Source of the DNA: Bermanella sp036960565
GTDB taxonomy: Bacteria > Pseudomonadota > Gammaproteobacteria > Pseudomonadales > Oceanobacteraceae
Assembly: GCA_036960565.1 (NCBI GenBank)
Contig: JBALXQ010000013.1
Location: 1-64,000 of the forward strand
Direction: 5' to 3'
DNA: 64,000 nt
Part shown: piece by piece, positions 15,614 to 25,006 of the stretch
How positions within the stretch are numbered: position 1 is the stretch's first letter
How the letters are laid out: every line of letters begins with the position of its first letter
Made by a program: the position numbers and the translations under genes
The notes under the pieces: model-generated
What the model was told of the DNA's origin: nothing
The model's input: the letters and a program-made list of their open reading frames with translations, nothing else
Databases searched by the model: none

Positions 15614-16870
15614 ATGGATGTTAAAGCCTATATGCAGAAAGTGGGTGTGCAAGCCCGCGCTGCCAGTGCCGCTATTGCTAAAGCCGATTCAGGCCTAAAA
15701 AACAAAGCCTTGCAAGCTATTGCTGTTGCTATTGAGAACAGCCGAGAAACCTTAATCATAGCTAATCAAAATGATATGCGCCGTGGCCAAGAAAATGGTT
15801 TGGATGCAGCCTTACTTGATCGCCTAGAGCTCACCTCTGCTCGTATTGATGGCATGCTGGAAGGTTTGCATCAGGTAACCGCGTTGGCTGACCCTGTAGG
15901 TGGTATGACCGATCTTGATTATCGTCCAAGTGGCATTCAAGTGGGTAAAATGCGGGTGCCATTGGGTGTTATAGGTATTATTTACGAGTCTCGTCCCAAC
16001 GTGACCATTGAGGCTGCGAGTTTATGCCTTAAATCAGGCAATGCAGCCATATTGCGTGGTGGCAGTGAGGCAATTGAGTCTAACCAAGCTTTAGCTGTCT
16101 GTATTCGTGAAGGCCTAGAAGTGGCTGGTTTGTCAGAGCACACTGTACAAGTAGTTGAGACTACAGATCGAGCGGCCGTGGGTGAATTAATCACAATGAC
16201 TGAATACGTTGATGTTATCGTGCCTCGTGGCGGTAAAGGCTTGATTGAGCGCATTAGTAAAGATGCCAAGATTACTGTGATTAAGCACCTTGATGGCATT
16301 TGTCATGTCTACATAGATGACGATGCCGATATGAGTAAAGCGGTGAACATTGCCATTAATGCTAAAACACATAGAAATGGTACCTGTAACACCATGGAAA
16401 CCTTATTGGTGGCTGAGTCTGTGGCAAAAAAAGCTTTACCACAGTTGGCCACCGCTTACGCAGAATTTAAAGTAGAGCTGCGCGGCTGTGAGAAAACCAA
16501 GGCTATCTTAGCTGGCGTAGTAGAAGCTACCGAGGAAGACTGGGGTACAGAGTATCTGGGCCCTATCTTGTCTATTAAAGTGGTGGCAGATATGAACGAA
16601 GCCATAAAGCACATTAACAAGTACGGCAGTCACCATACGGATAGCATTGTCAGTGAAAATTATACTAAGGCTCGTGAATTTCTGCGTCAGGTAGATTCAA
16701 GCTCCGTGATGGTGAATGCATCCACTCGTTTTGCTGACGGTTTCGAATATGGTTTAGGCGCTGAAATTGGCATTAGCACCGACAAAATACATGCGCGAGG
16801 ACCTGTAGGTCTAGAGGGTCTAACCTCACAAAAATGGATTGTACTGGGTGACGGACACATTCGTCACTAA
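15614..16870 (+). CDS. proA: Gamma-glutamyl phosphate reductase
   Basis: The second step of proline synthesis: NADPH reduction of gamma-glutamyl phosphate to glutamate semialdehyde. About 418 residues, the normal size. The catalytic cysteine is in NGTCNTMETLL (about residue 257). Other family marks are LGVIGIIYESRPNVTIEAA, KSGNAAILRGGSEAI and ARGPVGLEGLTSQKWI at the end. The ATG at 15614 fits the AGG at 15603-15605 better than the in-frame GTG at 15605. Its partner proB is far away at 33394. Here proA leads a run of nadD, rsfS and rlmH. Confidence 0.95.
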   Translation: MDVKAYMQKVGVQARAASAAIAKADSGLKNKALQAIAVAIENSRETLIIANQNDMRRGQENGLDAALLDRLELTSARIDGMLEGLHQVTALADPVGGMTDLDYRPSGIQVGKMRVPLGVIGIIYESRPNVTIEAASLCLKSGNAAILRGGSEAIESNQALAVCIREGLEVAGLSEHTVQVVETTDRAAVGELITMTEYVDVIVPRGGKGLIERISKDAKITVIKHLDGICHVYIDDDADMSKAVNIAINAKTHRNGTCNTMETLLVAESVAKKALPQLATAYAEFKVELRGCEKTKAILAGVVEATEEDWGTEYLGPILSIKVVADMNEAIKHINKYGSHHTDSIVSENYTKAREFLRQVDSSSVMVNASTRFADGFEYGLGAEIGISTDKIHARGPVGLEGLTSQKWIVLGDGHIRH

Positions 16871-16884
16871 TAGAACAATTATCA

Positions 16885-17541
16885 ATGGCTTATTCAGTAT
16901 TAATGAAAACACCCCGACAATATGTGGTCCTTGGCGGTACATTTGACCCAGTTCACAACGGGCATCTAATTACTGCAAGAGCCTTAGCTGATAAACTAGG
17001 CTATGATTGCGTAAATTTGATGCCCTGTGGTGATGCTTATCATAAAGCAGGGGTAAGCAATGCACATCACCGCTTAGCCATGTTAAATATGGCCTTAAGT
17101 GGAGACGGTAAGCTGGCATCAGATGACCAGGAGATTGAGCGTTCCGGCGCCACTTATACAGTGGACACCTTGCTTAGATTAAGAAGTCAACTGGGTGATA
17201 ATGCCCATATAGCTTGGGTGATGGGAGCCGATACTGCCGAGACAGTTCAGAACTGGCATAACTGGCAAACGTTATTCCAATTGGCTAATGTGATTGTAGT
17301 GGCTAGGGATAATGAAGTTCCTGTGGACTTGAGTCACTGGCCTGCAAAGTGCATTACAGAAAGCGAAGAGTTTAAACGACAGCCAAAGGGCTGTTATATG
17401 TTATTGGCTTTAGAGCCGGTGGCAGTGTCATCCACTCAGATTCGTCTGAAGATAAAAAACCAAGAGACTGTGGAAAACCATGTACCCCAGTCTGTCATTG
17501 ATTATATTGAGCAACATGGGCTCTACCGAGGCGAAAACTGA
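16885..17541 (+). CDS. nadD: Nicotinate-nucleotide adenylyltransferase
   Basis: Converts nicotinate mononucleotide plus ATP to deamido-NAD. The nucleotidyltransferase motif GGTFDPVHNGHL lies near residue 18, and the C-terminal SSTQIR signature binds the triphosphate. 218 residues. It begins 14 bases after proA and ends five bases before rsfS, so it is part of one operon. Confidence 0.95.
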   Translation: MAYSVLMKTPRQYVVLGGTFDPVHNGHLITARALADKLGYDCVNLMPCGDAYHKAGVSNAHHRLAMLNMALSGDGKLASDDQEIERSGATYTVDTLLRLRSQLGDNAHIAWVMGADTAETVQNWHNWQTLFQLANVIVVARDNEVPVDLSHWPAKCITESEEFKRQPKGCYMLLALEPVAVSSTQIRLKIKNQETVENHVPQSVIDYIEQHGLYRGEN

Positions 17542-17546
17542 ATCCA

Positions 17547-17882
17547 ATGGATGCAGCAGCACTAAAAAAACTTGTGATTGATTCACTTGAAGACTTAAAA
17601 GCCCAAGACATTACTGTTTTGGATGTAACCGGCCGCACTTCTGTGACCGATACCATGATCATAGCTACCGGTACTTCTAGCCGTCACGCCCAAGCGTTGG
17701 CTGAAAACGTATCAGAAAAAGCCAAAGCAGCAGGTGAAATGCCGTTAGGTTCTGAAGGCCGCGGTGATAGCGACTGGGTATTGATCGATTTAGGAGATGT
17801 TGTGGTGCATGTCATGACCGCACAATCTCGTGAATATTACGATCTTGAAAGCCTATGGAGCGGGGCGGAAGCGACCGACTAG
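17547..17882 (+). CDS. rsfS: Ribosomal silencing factor RsfS
   Basis: A 111-residue Iojap-family protein that binds ribosomal protein L14 and blocks subunit joining under starvation. Family features visible are the early VLDVTGRTSVTDTMIIATGTSSRHAQALAE region, the GxxDWVLIDLGDVVVHVM strand and the closing REYYDLESLW. Its stop codon lies inside a perfect palindrome that runs up to the rlmH start. Confidence 0.94.
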   Translation: MDAAALKKLVIDSLEDLKAQDITVLDVTGRTSVTDTMIIATGTSSRHAQALAENVSEKAKAAGEMPLGSEGRGDSDWVLIDLGDVVVHVMTAQSREYYDLESLWSGAEATD

Positions 17883-17887
17883 TCGGT
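17874..17887. repeat. Perfect 14-base palindrome at the rsfS/rlmH junction
   Basis: ACCGACTAGTCGGT reads the same on both strands. It contains the rsfS stop codon and ends at the base before the rlmH ATG. In RNA it could fold as a five-base stem with a CUAG loop right where a ribosome would load, so it may couple rlmH translation to rsfS translation. Confidence 0.6.
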
Positions 17888-18355
17888 ATGCGCATTCGTC
17901 TTATTGCTGTGGGCACAAAAATGCCTGCTTGGGTGGAGCAGGGTTTTGCTGAATACGCAAAGCGGCTCCCCCATGATTGTCGAATTGAACTGGTGGAAAT
18001 TCCGCTTGGTCATCGAAGTAAAAATCAGCCCGTTAGTAAAGCTATTGAGAAAGAAGGTCAGGCCATGTTGGCGTCCATGAAATCTCAAAATACTTGTGTG
18101 GCGTTGGAAGTGTTAGGTAAGCCCTGGAGTACCGAACAGTTATCTAAGCAGATGAGCGGTTGGCGTATGGAAGGGCAGGACGTTGACCTGCTGGTGGGTG
18201 GGCCAAATGGATTAAGCCCAGCATGCACTAAGATGGCGAAACAAAAATGGTCCTTGTCTCCTTTAACTTTGCCACATCCTTTGGTTCGTATCATGCTTGC
18301 CGAACAGCTGTACAGAGCCTGGACCATATTGAACAATCATCCTTACCACAAGTAA
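17888..18355 (+). CDS. rlmH: 23S rRNA pseudouridine-1915 N3-methyltransferase RlmH
   Basis: A SPOUT-class methyltransferase. The ATG at 17888 gives 155 residues, exactly the family length. A longer frame from 17855 would overlap rsfS. Visible motifs are MRIRLIAVGTKMPAWV at the N-terminus, LVGGPNG in the middle and the knot segment LTLPHPLVRIMLAEQLYRAW near the end. No conventional ribosome site is seen. The perfect palindrome ACCGACTAGTCGGT (17874-17887) abuts the ATG. Confidence 0.95.
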   Translation: MRIRLIAVGTKMPAWVEQGFAEYAKRLPHDCRIELVEIPLGHRSKNQPVSKAIEKEGQAMLASMKSQNTCVALEVLGKPWSTEQLSKQMSGWRMEGQDVDLLVGGPNGLSPACTKMAKQKWSLSPLTLPHPLVRIMLAEQLYRAWTILNNHPYHK

Positions 18356-18430
18356 GTCATTACTTTTGGTAATGCTGAAAAGCCCAAATAATTAACGACT
18401 CAATAATAATAAGAATAAGCGAAACCATAA

Positions 18431-20287
18431 ATGAGCTTTGCTTTAAAGGACGCCTTACAGGAAAAAGATATATTTGCTAAGCGATCGTATTTAGCTGCAT
18501 TTTTTGTAATGGGGTTGTTCGTCGTTTTGGCTTGGCGTATGGCATTTTTACAGGTTAGTCAGTACGAACTGTACGCGAGTAAGTCTGAAAATAATCGAGT
18601 TCAGCTCCAGCCAGTCGCCCCAATTAGGGGGCTGATTTTTGATCGCAATGGTATTTTACTTGCGGAAAACCTCCCCAGTCATAGTTTAACCCTAGTCCCT
18701 GAACGCATTGAAGACCTCACCGAAACCCTAGCCTTAATTGATACGCTGGTGGGGTTAAGTGAGGAAGAAAAGGCTCGTTTTCATAAGCGAGTTAAGCAAT
18801 GGCGGCGGCCCTATGAGGCTATTACGTTAAAATTTCGCCTCTCTGAAGCTGATATTGCCAAATTAACCGTTAATGGTTACTTTCTTCCCGGAGTACAGGT
18901 TGAGGCTGAATTAGTGCGCCATTACCCGCGCGGTGCTGATTTTGCTCATGTACTTGGTTACGTGGGACAGATTAACGAAAAAGAAAAGAAACGTTTAGAT
19001 GCTGTGAAATACAAGGCTACTCGCCGTATTGGTAAAATTGGCATAGAGAGGCATTATCAAAGTTTGCTGCATGGGCAAGTGGGTTATCAAAAAGTAGAGA
19101 CCAATGCTCAGGGGCGTATTCTCAATGTGCTTGAGCGTCAAAGCCCTAAACCAGGCGGTAATCTAACGTTAAGTCTGGATGCTAATTTACAGCGAGTTGC
19201 GGTAAAAGCCTTTAACGGTCGGCGGGGCTCTTTGGTGGCAATTGATCCAAATACTGGCGGCATTCTGGCCATGGTTTCCAGTCCTTCCTTTGATCCCAAT
19301 TCATTTGTAAATGGCATTAGCTATAAAGAATATAACGGCTTACGAGATTCTTTGGATAAACCCTTATTTGATCGAGCCAGTCGCGGCCAATACCCCCCTG
19401 GCTCAACCATGAAACCCTTTATTGGCTTAGGGTTTTTAGAGGCTGGTGTCACCAATTGGCAAGAAGGCATAGTTGACCCTGGTTGGTATAAGCTGGAAAA
19501 CGATGAACGTATTTATCGAGACTGGAAACGCACCGGACATGGCCAGAGTATTAATTTACGTCAGGCCATTATTCAAAGCTGCGATGTGTATTTTTATGAA
19601 ATGGCTTTTCGTACCGGCATAGACAGTCTGCATCCATTTTTAAGTCAATTTGGCTTTGGGCAAAACACAGCGCTAGATATTGGCAATGCGTTGCCTGCAC
19701 TCTTGCCCGATCGAGATTGGAAAAAGAAATACCGTAAGCGGTCCTGGTATGCGGGAGACACACTGAACATGGGGTTGGGGCAGGGCTATATGTTAATTAC
19801 ACCATTGCAGCTGGCCACTGCCACAAGTGTGTTTTCGGCCAAAGGAAAATGGCATAGATCAAAATTAGTGCAGTTTATTGATGGTGAGCCCTTATTAGAA
19901 GAAACCGTGCCAAAAGATGTGGTGATTAAAAATCCTAAAGATTGGGATCGCATGGCGCGGGCGATGGAAGGCGTGATTAAACACTATAAGGGTACGGCAA
20001 GAAAATTAGGTCAAAACCTGTCTTATCGTTTGGCCGGTAAAACCGGTACCGCTCAGGTAGTGGGGATTAAACAAAATGAAGAGTATGACTCCGAAGCATT
20101 GCTGGAGCGACAGCGAGATCACGCACTATTTGTTGGGTTTGCCCCTGTTGATGCTCCAGAAATTGCGATTGCGGTTGTGGTGGAAAATGGTGAGTCGGCT
20201 GGGCGTACCGCAGGGCCCATTGCTAAAGTGGTTTCAGACTTTTATTTAAATTCTCTAAAGTCTAAGGTGGTTCAGCATGAGATATAA
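18431..20287 (+). CDS. mrdA: Penicillin-binding protein 2 (elongation transpeptidase)
   Basis: A 618-residue class B PBP. One N-terminal membrane helix (about 20-40) is followed by the pedestal domain and a transpeptidase domain. The active-site serine is in GSTMKPF (near 325), the second motif SCD lies near 383, and KTGTAQV lies near 536. It crosslinks peptidoglycan during lateral growth together with RodA, whose gene follows 32 bases later. A lytic transglycosylase, RlpA and a carboxypeptidase are encoded just downstream, making one elongation/wall-maturation cluster. Confidence 0.96.
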   Translation: MSFALKDALQEKDIFAKRSYLAAFFVMGLFVVLAWRMAFLQVSQYELYASKSENNRVQLQPVAPIRGLIFDRNGILLAENLPSHSLTLVPERIEDLTETLALIDTLVGLSEEEKARFHKRVKQWRRPYEAITLKFRLSEADIAKLTVNGYFLPGVQVEAELVRHYPRGADFAHVLGYVGQINEKEKKRLDAVKYKATRRIGKIGIERHYQSLLHGQVGYQKVETNAQGRILNVLERQSPKPGGNLTLSLDANLQRVAVKAFNGRRGSLVAIDPNTGGILAMVSSPSFDPNSFVNGISYKEYNGLRDSLDKPLFDRASRGQYPPGSTMKPFIGLGFLEAGVTNWQEGIVDPGWYKLENDERIYRDWKRTGHGQSINLRQAIIQSCDVYFYEMAFRTGIDSLHPFLSQFGFGQNTALDIGNALPALLPDRDWKKKYRKRSWYAGDTLNMGLGQGYMLITPLQLATATSVFSAKGKWHRSKLVQFIDGEPLLEETVPKDVVIKNPKDWDRMARAMEGVIKHYKGTARKLGQNLSYRLAGKTGTAQVVGIKQNEEYDSEALLERQRDHALFVGFAPVDAPEIAIAVVVENGESAGRTAGPIAKVVSDFYLNSLKSKVVQHEI

Positions 20288-20319
20288 ATGTTGCTACCAA
20301 TCAATGCTTGGAGAACGTA

Positions 20320-21450
20320 ATGTCGGGTGATTTTCTTCGTCAGCTTGATGATACAAGCATGAGTGGCGGTAAGTCTTTATGGCAAAAAATTCACATAGAC
20401 TTCCCTCTGTTTGCGTTGTTGTTGCTGCTCGTATGCAGTGGCCTATTTGTTTTATACAGTGCCAGCGGCCAAAACATGCACATGGTATCGCGCCAACTGG
20501 TTTATTTTGCCATAGGGTTTTCAATCATGTTGTTCATTGCCCAATTTAATCCTAGGTGGTTCATGATGGCTGCGCCCTGGATGTATGGTGTGGGCATAGT
20601 GTCTTTAATCTTGGTGTTGTTGGTAGGTGTTGGTGCTAAAGGGGCACAACGCTGGCTAAGTATTTTTGGCATTTTTCGGTTTCAGCCATCTGAAATAATG
20701 AAGTTGGCGGTACCCATGATGCTGGCCTGGTTTATGGCGAGTAAGTTATTGCCGCCTAACTTTAAAAGCATTTCTCAGGCTTTGGGTCTTATTTTTATTC
20801 CTACCTTGCTGGTCATGAAGCAGCCTGACCTAGGGACATCTTTACTCATCGCGGCTTCTGGGTTGCTGGTTTTACTGTTTGCAGGGTTAAGTTGGCGCTG
20901 GATTGCTTTGGCGGTAATGACTATGTTGGCGGGTGCACCTGCTATGTGGTTTGGCGTCATGCATGCTTATCAAAAGCAAAGAGTATTAACTTTTTTAAAC
21001 CCTGAAAGCGACCCTTTAGGCTCTGGCTGGAACATCATTCAAAGTAAAACCGCGATTGGTTCTGGCGGCCTTGAAGGCAAGGGTTGGCAGCTAGGTACTC
21101 AGTCTCAGTTGGAATTTCTGCCTGAGCGTCATACCGATTTCATTATCGCTGTATTTGCCGAGGAGCAGGGTTTAATAGGCGTGTTGATGTTGTTGGTTTT
21201 GTATTTGCTTATTGTAATGCGTGGCATTTACATGGCATCCAGGGCTAGGGATACTTTTTCCCGCTTATTGGGTGGTTCGTTAATCGTGACATTTTTCATA
21301 TATGTTTTTGTTAATATTGGCATGGTGAGTGGCATCTTGCCCGTTGTGGGTGTGCCATTACCATTGATCAGCTATGGTGGGACATCTATCGTTACCCTTA
21401 TGGCGGCATTTGGTGTGATAATGTCGGTTTATACACACAGACAGATTTAG
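20320..21450 (+). CDS. mrdB: Rod shape-determining glycosyltransferase RodA
   Basis: A SEDS-family peptidoglycan polymerase with about ten membrane helices, 376 residues from the ATG at 20320. That start is preferred over an in-frame TTG at 20308 because GGAG at 20310-20313 sits six bases ahead of it. Family motifs are VGAKGAQRWL, RFQPSEIMKLA, KQPDLGTSLL, the ERHTDFIIAVFAEEQG segment, and PLISYGGTS near the C-terminus. It is the partner of PBP2. Confidence 0.96.
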   Translation: MSGDFLRQLDDTSMSGGKSLWQKIHIDFPLFALLLLLVCSGLFVLYSASGQNMHMVSRQLVYFAIGFSIMLFIAQFNPRWFMMAAPWMYGVGIVSLILVLLVGVGAKGAQRWLSIFGIFRFQPSEIMKLAVPMMLAWFMASKLLPPNFKSISQALGLIFIPTLLVMKQPDLGTSLLIAASGLLVLLFAGLSWRWIALAVMTMLAGAPAMWFGVMHAYQKQRVLTFLNPESDPLGSGWNIIQSKTAIGSGGLEGKGWQLGTQSQLEFLPERHTDFIIAVFAEEQGLIGVLMLLVLYLLIVMRGIYMASRARDTFSRLLGGSLIVTFFIYVFVNIGMVSGILPVVGVPLPLISYGGTSIVTLMAAFGVIMSVYTHRQI

Positions 21451-21489
21451 TCAGTTGTTAGTAAATAATTAATTTTTAACGAGGTTTAT

Positions 21490-22443
21490 GTGGTTTCAGC
21501 TAGTGTTTTAGTTCTGTTTGGTAGCTTGTTTTCTTCATCTGGTGATTATGTAGATCACCCCAAGATGCAGCCTTTTATTGACGAAATGGTGCAAGAGCAT
21601 CAGTACGACGCAGAGGCCTTGCGTAATGTTTTGTCTCAAGCTGAGCGAAAAGAAAGCATATTAAAAGCTATTGCTCGCCCGGCAGAGAAAACCAAAGCCT
21701 GGCATGAGTATCGTGATATTTTTATCCAGCCTAAAAGAATTAAAGAAGGTAAGGCTTTTTTACAAGAGCACAAAGAAACCTTTGATGCGGTAGAGGCTAA
21801 GTATGGTGTACCTCGGGAAATCATTGCCGCCATTATTGGCGTTGAAACCTTCTATGGACGCAATACAGGCAGTTATCGAGTACTGGATGCTTTATCCACC
21901 TTAGCCTTCGATTACCCTAAGCGTTCTTTATTTTACCGTGAGTTAAAACACTACTTCTTGATGGTGCGCGATAACAAACTGGACCCATTAGAGATAAAAG
22001 GATCCTACGCCGGGGCTATGGGCTTAGGGCAATTTATTCCCTCTAGTTACATTAGTTATGCAGTAGATTTTGATGGCGATGGCTTTAAGGACCTTTGGCA
22101 CAATCGTAAAGATGCCATTGCCAGTGTGGCCTATTACTTTAAGCGTCATGGCTGGAAAAACGGTCAGCCGGTAGCTGATCGAGTGACCTTATATAATACA
22201 GATGCCGATAACTTTGCCAATAAATCCTTGAAGCTTAATGGTGGTTTGAACACCTGGAAAAAGCGAGGAGTGAATATCCCTAAGGCGCAAACAGAGCGAG
22301 ATGCCGCTTTGTTTCGTTACGAAAATGAGGATGGCATGGAGTACTGGCTAGCCTATAAAAATTACTACGTGATTACCCGCTACAACCATAGCCGCTTGTA
22401 TGCCCGCGCAGTGTATGAATTGAGTCAGGCATTAATTAAATAA
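21490..22443 (+). CDS. mltB: Lytic murein transglycosylase B
   Basis: 317 residues, cleaving the MurNAc-GlcNAc bond to 1,6-anhydroMurNAc. The catalytic glutamate lies in GVETFYGRNTG (about residue 118), followed by the family-typical YRVLDALSTLAFDYPKR and AGAMGLGQFIPSSY. The start is a GTG behind GAGG. The hydrophobic leader is short and I see no clear lipobox, unlike E. coli MltB. An out-of-frame ATG at 21488 overlaps this GTG and would give only seven residues. The stop overlaps the rlpA start as TAATG. Confidence 0.9.
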   Translation: MVSASVLVLFGSLFSSSGDYVDHPKMQPFIDEMVQEHQYDAEALRNVLSQAERKESILKAIARPAEKTKAWHEYRDIFIQPKRIKEGKAFLQEHKETFDAVEAKYGVPREIIAAIIGVETFYGRNTGSYRVLDALSTLAFDYPKRSLFYRELKHYFLMVRDNKLDPLEIKGSYAGAMGLGQFIPSSYISYAVDFDGDGFKDLWHNRKDAIASVAYYFKRHGWKNGQPVADRVTLYNTDADNFANKSLKLNGGLNTWKKRGVNIPKAQTERDAALFRYENEDGMEYWLAYKNYYVITRYNHSRLYARAVYELSQALIK

Positions 22444-23213
22444 TGTCCGCTCGATTATTAGTCGCATGTTTAGTAGTACTTCTGCTGCAAGCATGCACTT
22501 CATCTCGTTATCAGCAAGACCAAGATAGCACTCCGCTTTACAAAAATATTGAGCTTTTAGTTGAGCCTAAGCCTGTAAGGGAGCCTTTGAGTCGTAAAGG
22601 TAATCCTGATCAATACGAGGTGTGGGGGCAAACCTATCAGGTGGCTAAAGGTCTTACGCAATACACTCAAACTGGTATGGCCTCTTGGTATGGACAAAAA
22701 TTCCACGGTCATGAAACCAGTAACGGCGAGCTTTTTGATGTTTACAAATTCAGCGCTGCCCACAAGTCTTTGCCCTTGCCAAGTTATGTGCGTATTACCA
22801 ATCTTAAAAATCAGAAAAGTTTAATTGTTCGGGTTAACGATCGTGGTCCGTTCCATGGTGATCGCTTGATCGACTTGTCTTACGCAGCGGCCATGCGCTT
22901 GGGGTATGCGAATCAGGGCACTACCGAAGTTCGGGTGGACCTGGTGGCAGCGCCGTTATCTGCTCAAGAAGCATTGGTCGCTAAAAATCGATACCTCCAG
23001 GTGGCCGCTTTTTCGGCTCAGACTTTAGCGCTTAAATTTAAAAAAACACTGTCTGACCTTGTGAATGAACCCATTTTTCTTAGTCGTGCAACTCAGCAGG
23101 GTAAGGTTTTGCACAAGGTTCGAATTGGACCCATGTCAATGCAGCGAGCCGGAGAGGTCCAAGCCACTTTGAAGTCTCATGACCTTCAACCAGGATTACT
23201 CTTGCCCATATAG
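22443..23213 (+). CDS. rlpA: Septal ring lytic transglycosylase RlpA
   Basis: A lipoprotein with signal MSARLLVACLVVLLLQAC, the lipobox cysteine being residue 18. A double-psi beta-barrel domain follows (about 75-165) with GMASWYGQKFHGHETSNGE and VRVNDRGPFHGDRLIDLS, and the C-terminus is a SPOR-like peptidoglycan-binding domain (about 180-256). In Pseudomonas RlpA cuts glycan strands lacking stem peptides at the septum. It overlaps mltB by one base (TAATG), so translation is coupled. Confidence 0.94.
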   Translation: MSARLLVACLVVLLLQACTSSRYQQDQDSTPLYKNIELLVEPKPVREPLSRKGNPDQYEVWGQTYQVAKGLTQYTQTGMASWYGQKFHGHETSNGELFDVYKFSAAHKSLPLPSYVRITNLKNQKSLIVRVNDRGPFHGDRLIDLSYAAAMRLGYANQGTTEVRVDLVAAPLSAQEALVAKNRYLQVAAFSAQTLALKFKKTLSDLVNEPIFLSRATQQGKVLHKVRIGPMSMQRAGEVQATLKSHDLQPGLLLPI

Positions 23214-23466
23214 GCTTTTACCATAATTTATCTGAATAGAGTGTCGTGCTACCGATGGAATGGGAGCAATCTCTAAAAATGGGATTGGCTTGTTAATCAC
23301 TTGTAGCTTAACTAACATCGCAAGCTTTCTTAGGTTGCTGCCAGCGGGATACGGACATTTTTCAAACTCAAAATTAAGCACTTGCTAGAGTGTGTCTTAC
23401 TCGCTTAACAATCTCTCACACCATGCTACAATGCTCCGCAATTTCATTCTGAATTTTATCTGTGCC

Positions 23467-24609
23467 ATGCGTATATTACTTTTTGTCTGTATTTCCCTCA
23501 TTGCTAACTTGTCGGTAGCCGTGCCCAGTATCATTCCTAAGCCTCCTGCGCTGGCGGCTTCTTCTTATATTTTGATTGATGCCAATAGCGGCAAGGTTTT
23601 GGTAGAACAAGATGCCGACCGTATATTGCCGCCGGCCAGTCTAACCAAGATGATGACCAGCTATGTAGTTACCGAAGAATTGGCTTATGGCAATATTCAG
23701 GAAGACGAGACCACGCGCATTAGCATTAAAGCTTGGAAAGCCGAAGGCTCTCGTATGTTTATTCAGGAAGGCAAAAATGTATCTATCGAAGACTTATTAA
23801 AGGGTGTAATCATACAATCGGGTAATGATGCCAGTATTGCTCTTGCAGAACACATTAGTGGCAGTGAGGACGCTTTTGTTGATGTGATGAATCAGTATGC
23901 TGTCCAATTGGGTATGGTGAATACACACTTCAATAATGCAACGGGCTTGCCTTCTAAGGGGCATCACAGCTCTGCCAGAGATCTTTCTAAGCTGGCAAAG
24001 CATATTATTTTTGATCATGCCGAGTACTACCCTCTGTATAAAGAAAAAGACTTCACCTATAACAAAATTGAACAAAAAAATCGCAATCGTTTGTTGTTTC
24101 AGGACCCTAGTGTAGACGGCCTAAAAACAGGGCACACCAATGAAGCCGGTTACTGCCTTGTATCCAGTGCGCAAAAGAAAGGCATGCGTTTGATTTCAGT
24201 GGTGATGGGGACTCGCTCTGATAGTGCTCGTGCTAGCGAATCACAAAAATTGCTGACCTATGGTTTCCGTTATTTTGAAAGTCATCAACTTTATAGTCAG
24301 CAAGAAACGTTACAAACCTCGGAAGTATGGTTGGGCGAAACAGATCAGTTATCTTTGGGTGTTAAGGACGGCGCTTTTATCACTATTCCTCGAGGTCAAA
24401 AGGGTAATTTGAACATTGAGTATAGTGTTGACGACGTAGTAAAGGCGCCCGTTACAAAAGGTGTTGAGTATGGCCAGATAAAGGTGTCTTTAGATGGTGT
24501 TACATTAATCGAAAAACCCCTTGTCGCTTTACATGAAGTAAAAGAGGCCAGTTTTGTTGCCCGTATGTGGGATTATATTAAACTCTTCTTTTATTCTTTA
24601 TTTAGTTAA
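23467..24609 (+). CDS. dacA: D-alanyl-D-alanine carboxypeptidase (PBP5/6 type)
   Basis: Removes the terminal D-Ala from stem peptides in the periplasm. The active-site motifs are PASLTKMM (SxxK), SGNDAS (SxN) and DGLKTGHT (KTG). The C-terminal end, about 17 residues ending in WDYIKLFFYSLFS, is the amphipathic anchor on the outer face of the inner membrane. The ATG at 23467 gives a standard signal peptide (MRILLFVCISLIANLSVAVPS). In-frame starts at 23431 and 23392 would only lengthen the leader, and none has a clear ribosome site. Confidence 0.93.
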   Translation: MRILLFVCISLIANLSVAVPSIIPKPPALAASSYILIDANSGKVLVEQDADRILPPASLTKMMTSYVVTEELAYGNIQEDETTRISIKAWKAEGSRMFIQEGKNVSIEDLLKGVIIQSGNDASIALAEHISGSEDAFVDVMNQYAVQLGMVNTHFNNATGLPSKGHHSSARDLSKLAKHIIFDHAEYYPLYKEKDFTYNKIEQKNRNRLLFQDPSVDGLKTGHTNEAGYCLVSSAQKKGMRLISVVMGTRSDSARASESQKLLTYGFRYFESHQLYSQQETLQTSEVWLGETDQLSLGVKDGAFITIPRGQKGNLNIEYSVDDVVKAPVTKGVEYGQIKVSLDGVTLIEKPLVALHEVKEASFVARMWDYIKLFFYSLFS

Positions 24610-24621
24610 ACACTTGAATTG

Positions 24622-24651
24622 GCCTGCTTTTAAAATCATATTAAGGCAGGC
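24622..24651 (+). terminator. Hairpin between dacA and ybeD
   Basis: GCCTGC (24622-24627) pairs with GCAGGC (24646-24651), with a few more A-T pairs inside. There is no T-run, so it may reduce rather than stop transcription into ybeD. Confidence 0.4.
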
Positions 24652-24679
24652 TCACCTCGGAGTTAGCAGTTAAATTATC

Positions 24680-24955
24680 ATGGCCAAAAAAGTAGACGCT
24701 CCAAAAATTGAATTTCCTCATCCAAATTACCCGGTAAAAGTTCTGGGTGAAACCGCCGACGATTATGAAGAGTTTGTGGTCGATATAATGCGCAGACACG
24801 CCCCTGATCTGAACACCCAAAAGATGAAGGCCAATCAAAGTAGTAATGGGCGTTTTACCTCTATTACCTTTTACATTACCGCAACAGGAGCCGATCAACT
24901 GGAGGCTCTTCACCAAGACCTTATTCAGCACAAACGTATCCGCATGGTGATCTAG
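24680..24955 (+). CDS. ybeD: DUF493/YbeD family regulator-like protein
   Basis: A 91-residue ACT-like protein of the YbeD family, whose usual place is between dacA and lipB, as here. Family features are IEFPHPNYPVKVLG near the start and FTSITFYITATGADQLEALHQDL toward the end. Its role is not settled; the fold suggests small-ligand regulation, and the position links it to lipoate attachment. Confidence 0.92.
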   Translation: MAKKVDAPKIEFPHPNYPVKVLGETADDYEEFVVDIMRRHAPDLNTQKMKANQSSNGRFTSITFYITATGADQLEALHQDLIQHKRIRMVI

Positions 24956-25006
24956 TGCAGCTTATAGTCGACTATTCTGATTTAATACTCACAGGAAATT
25001 AATTCA

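Noticed and set aside
23196..23381. Minus-strand 61-codon frame after rlpA
   Set aside because: It overlaps the rlpA end, has no ribosome site and no recognisable features.
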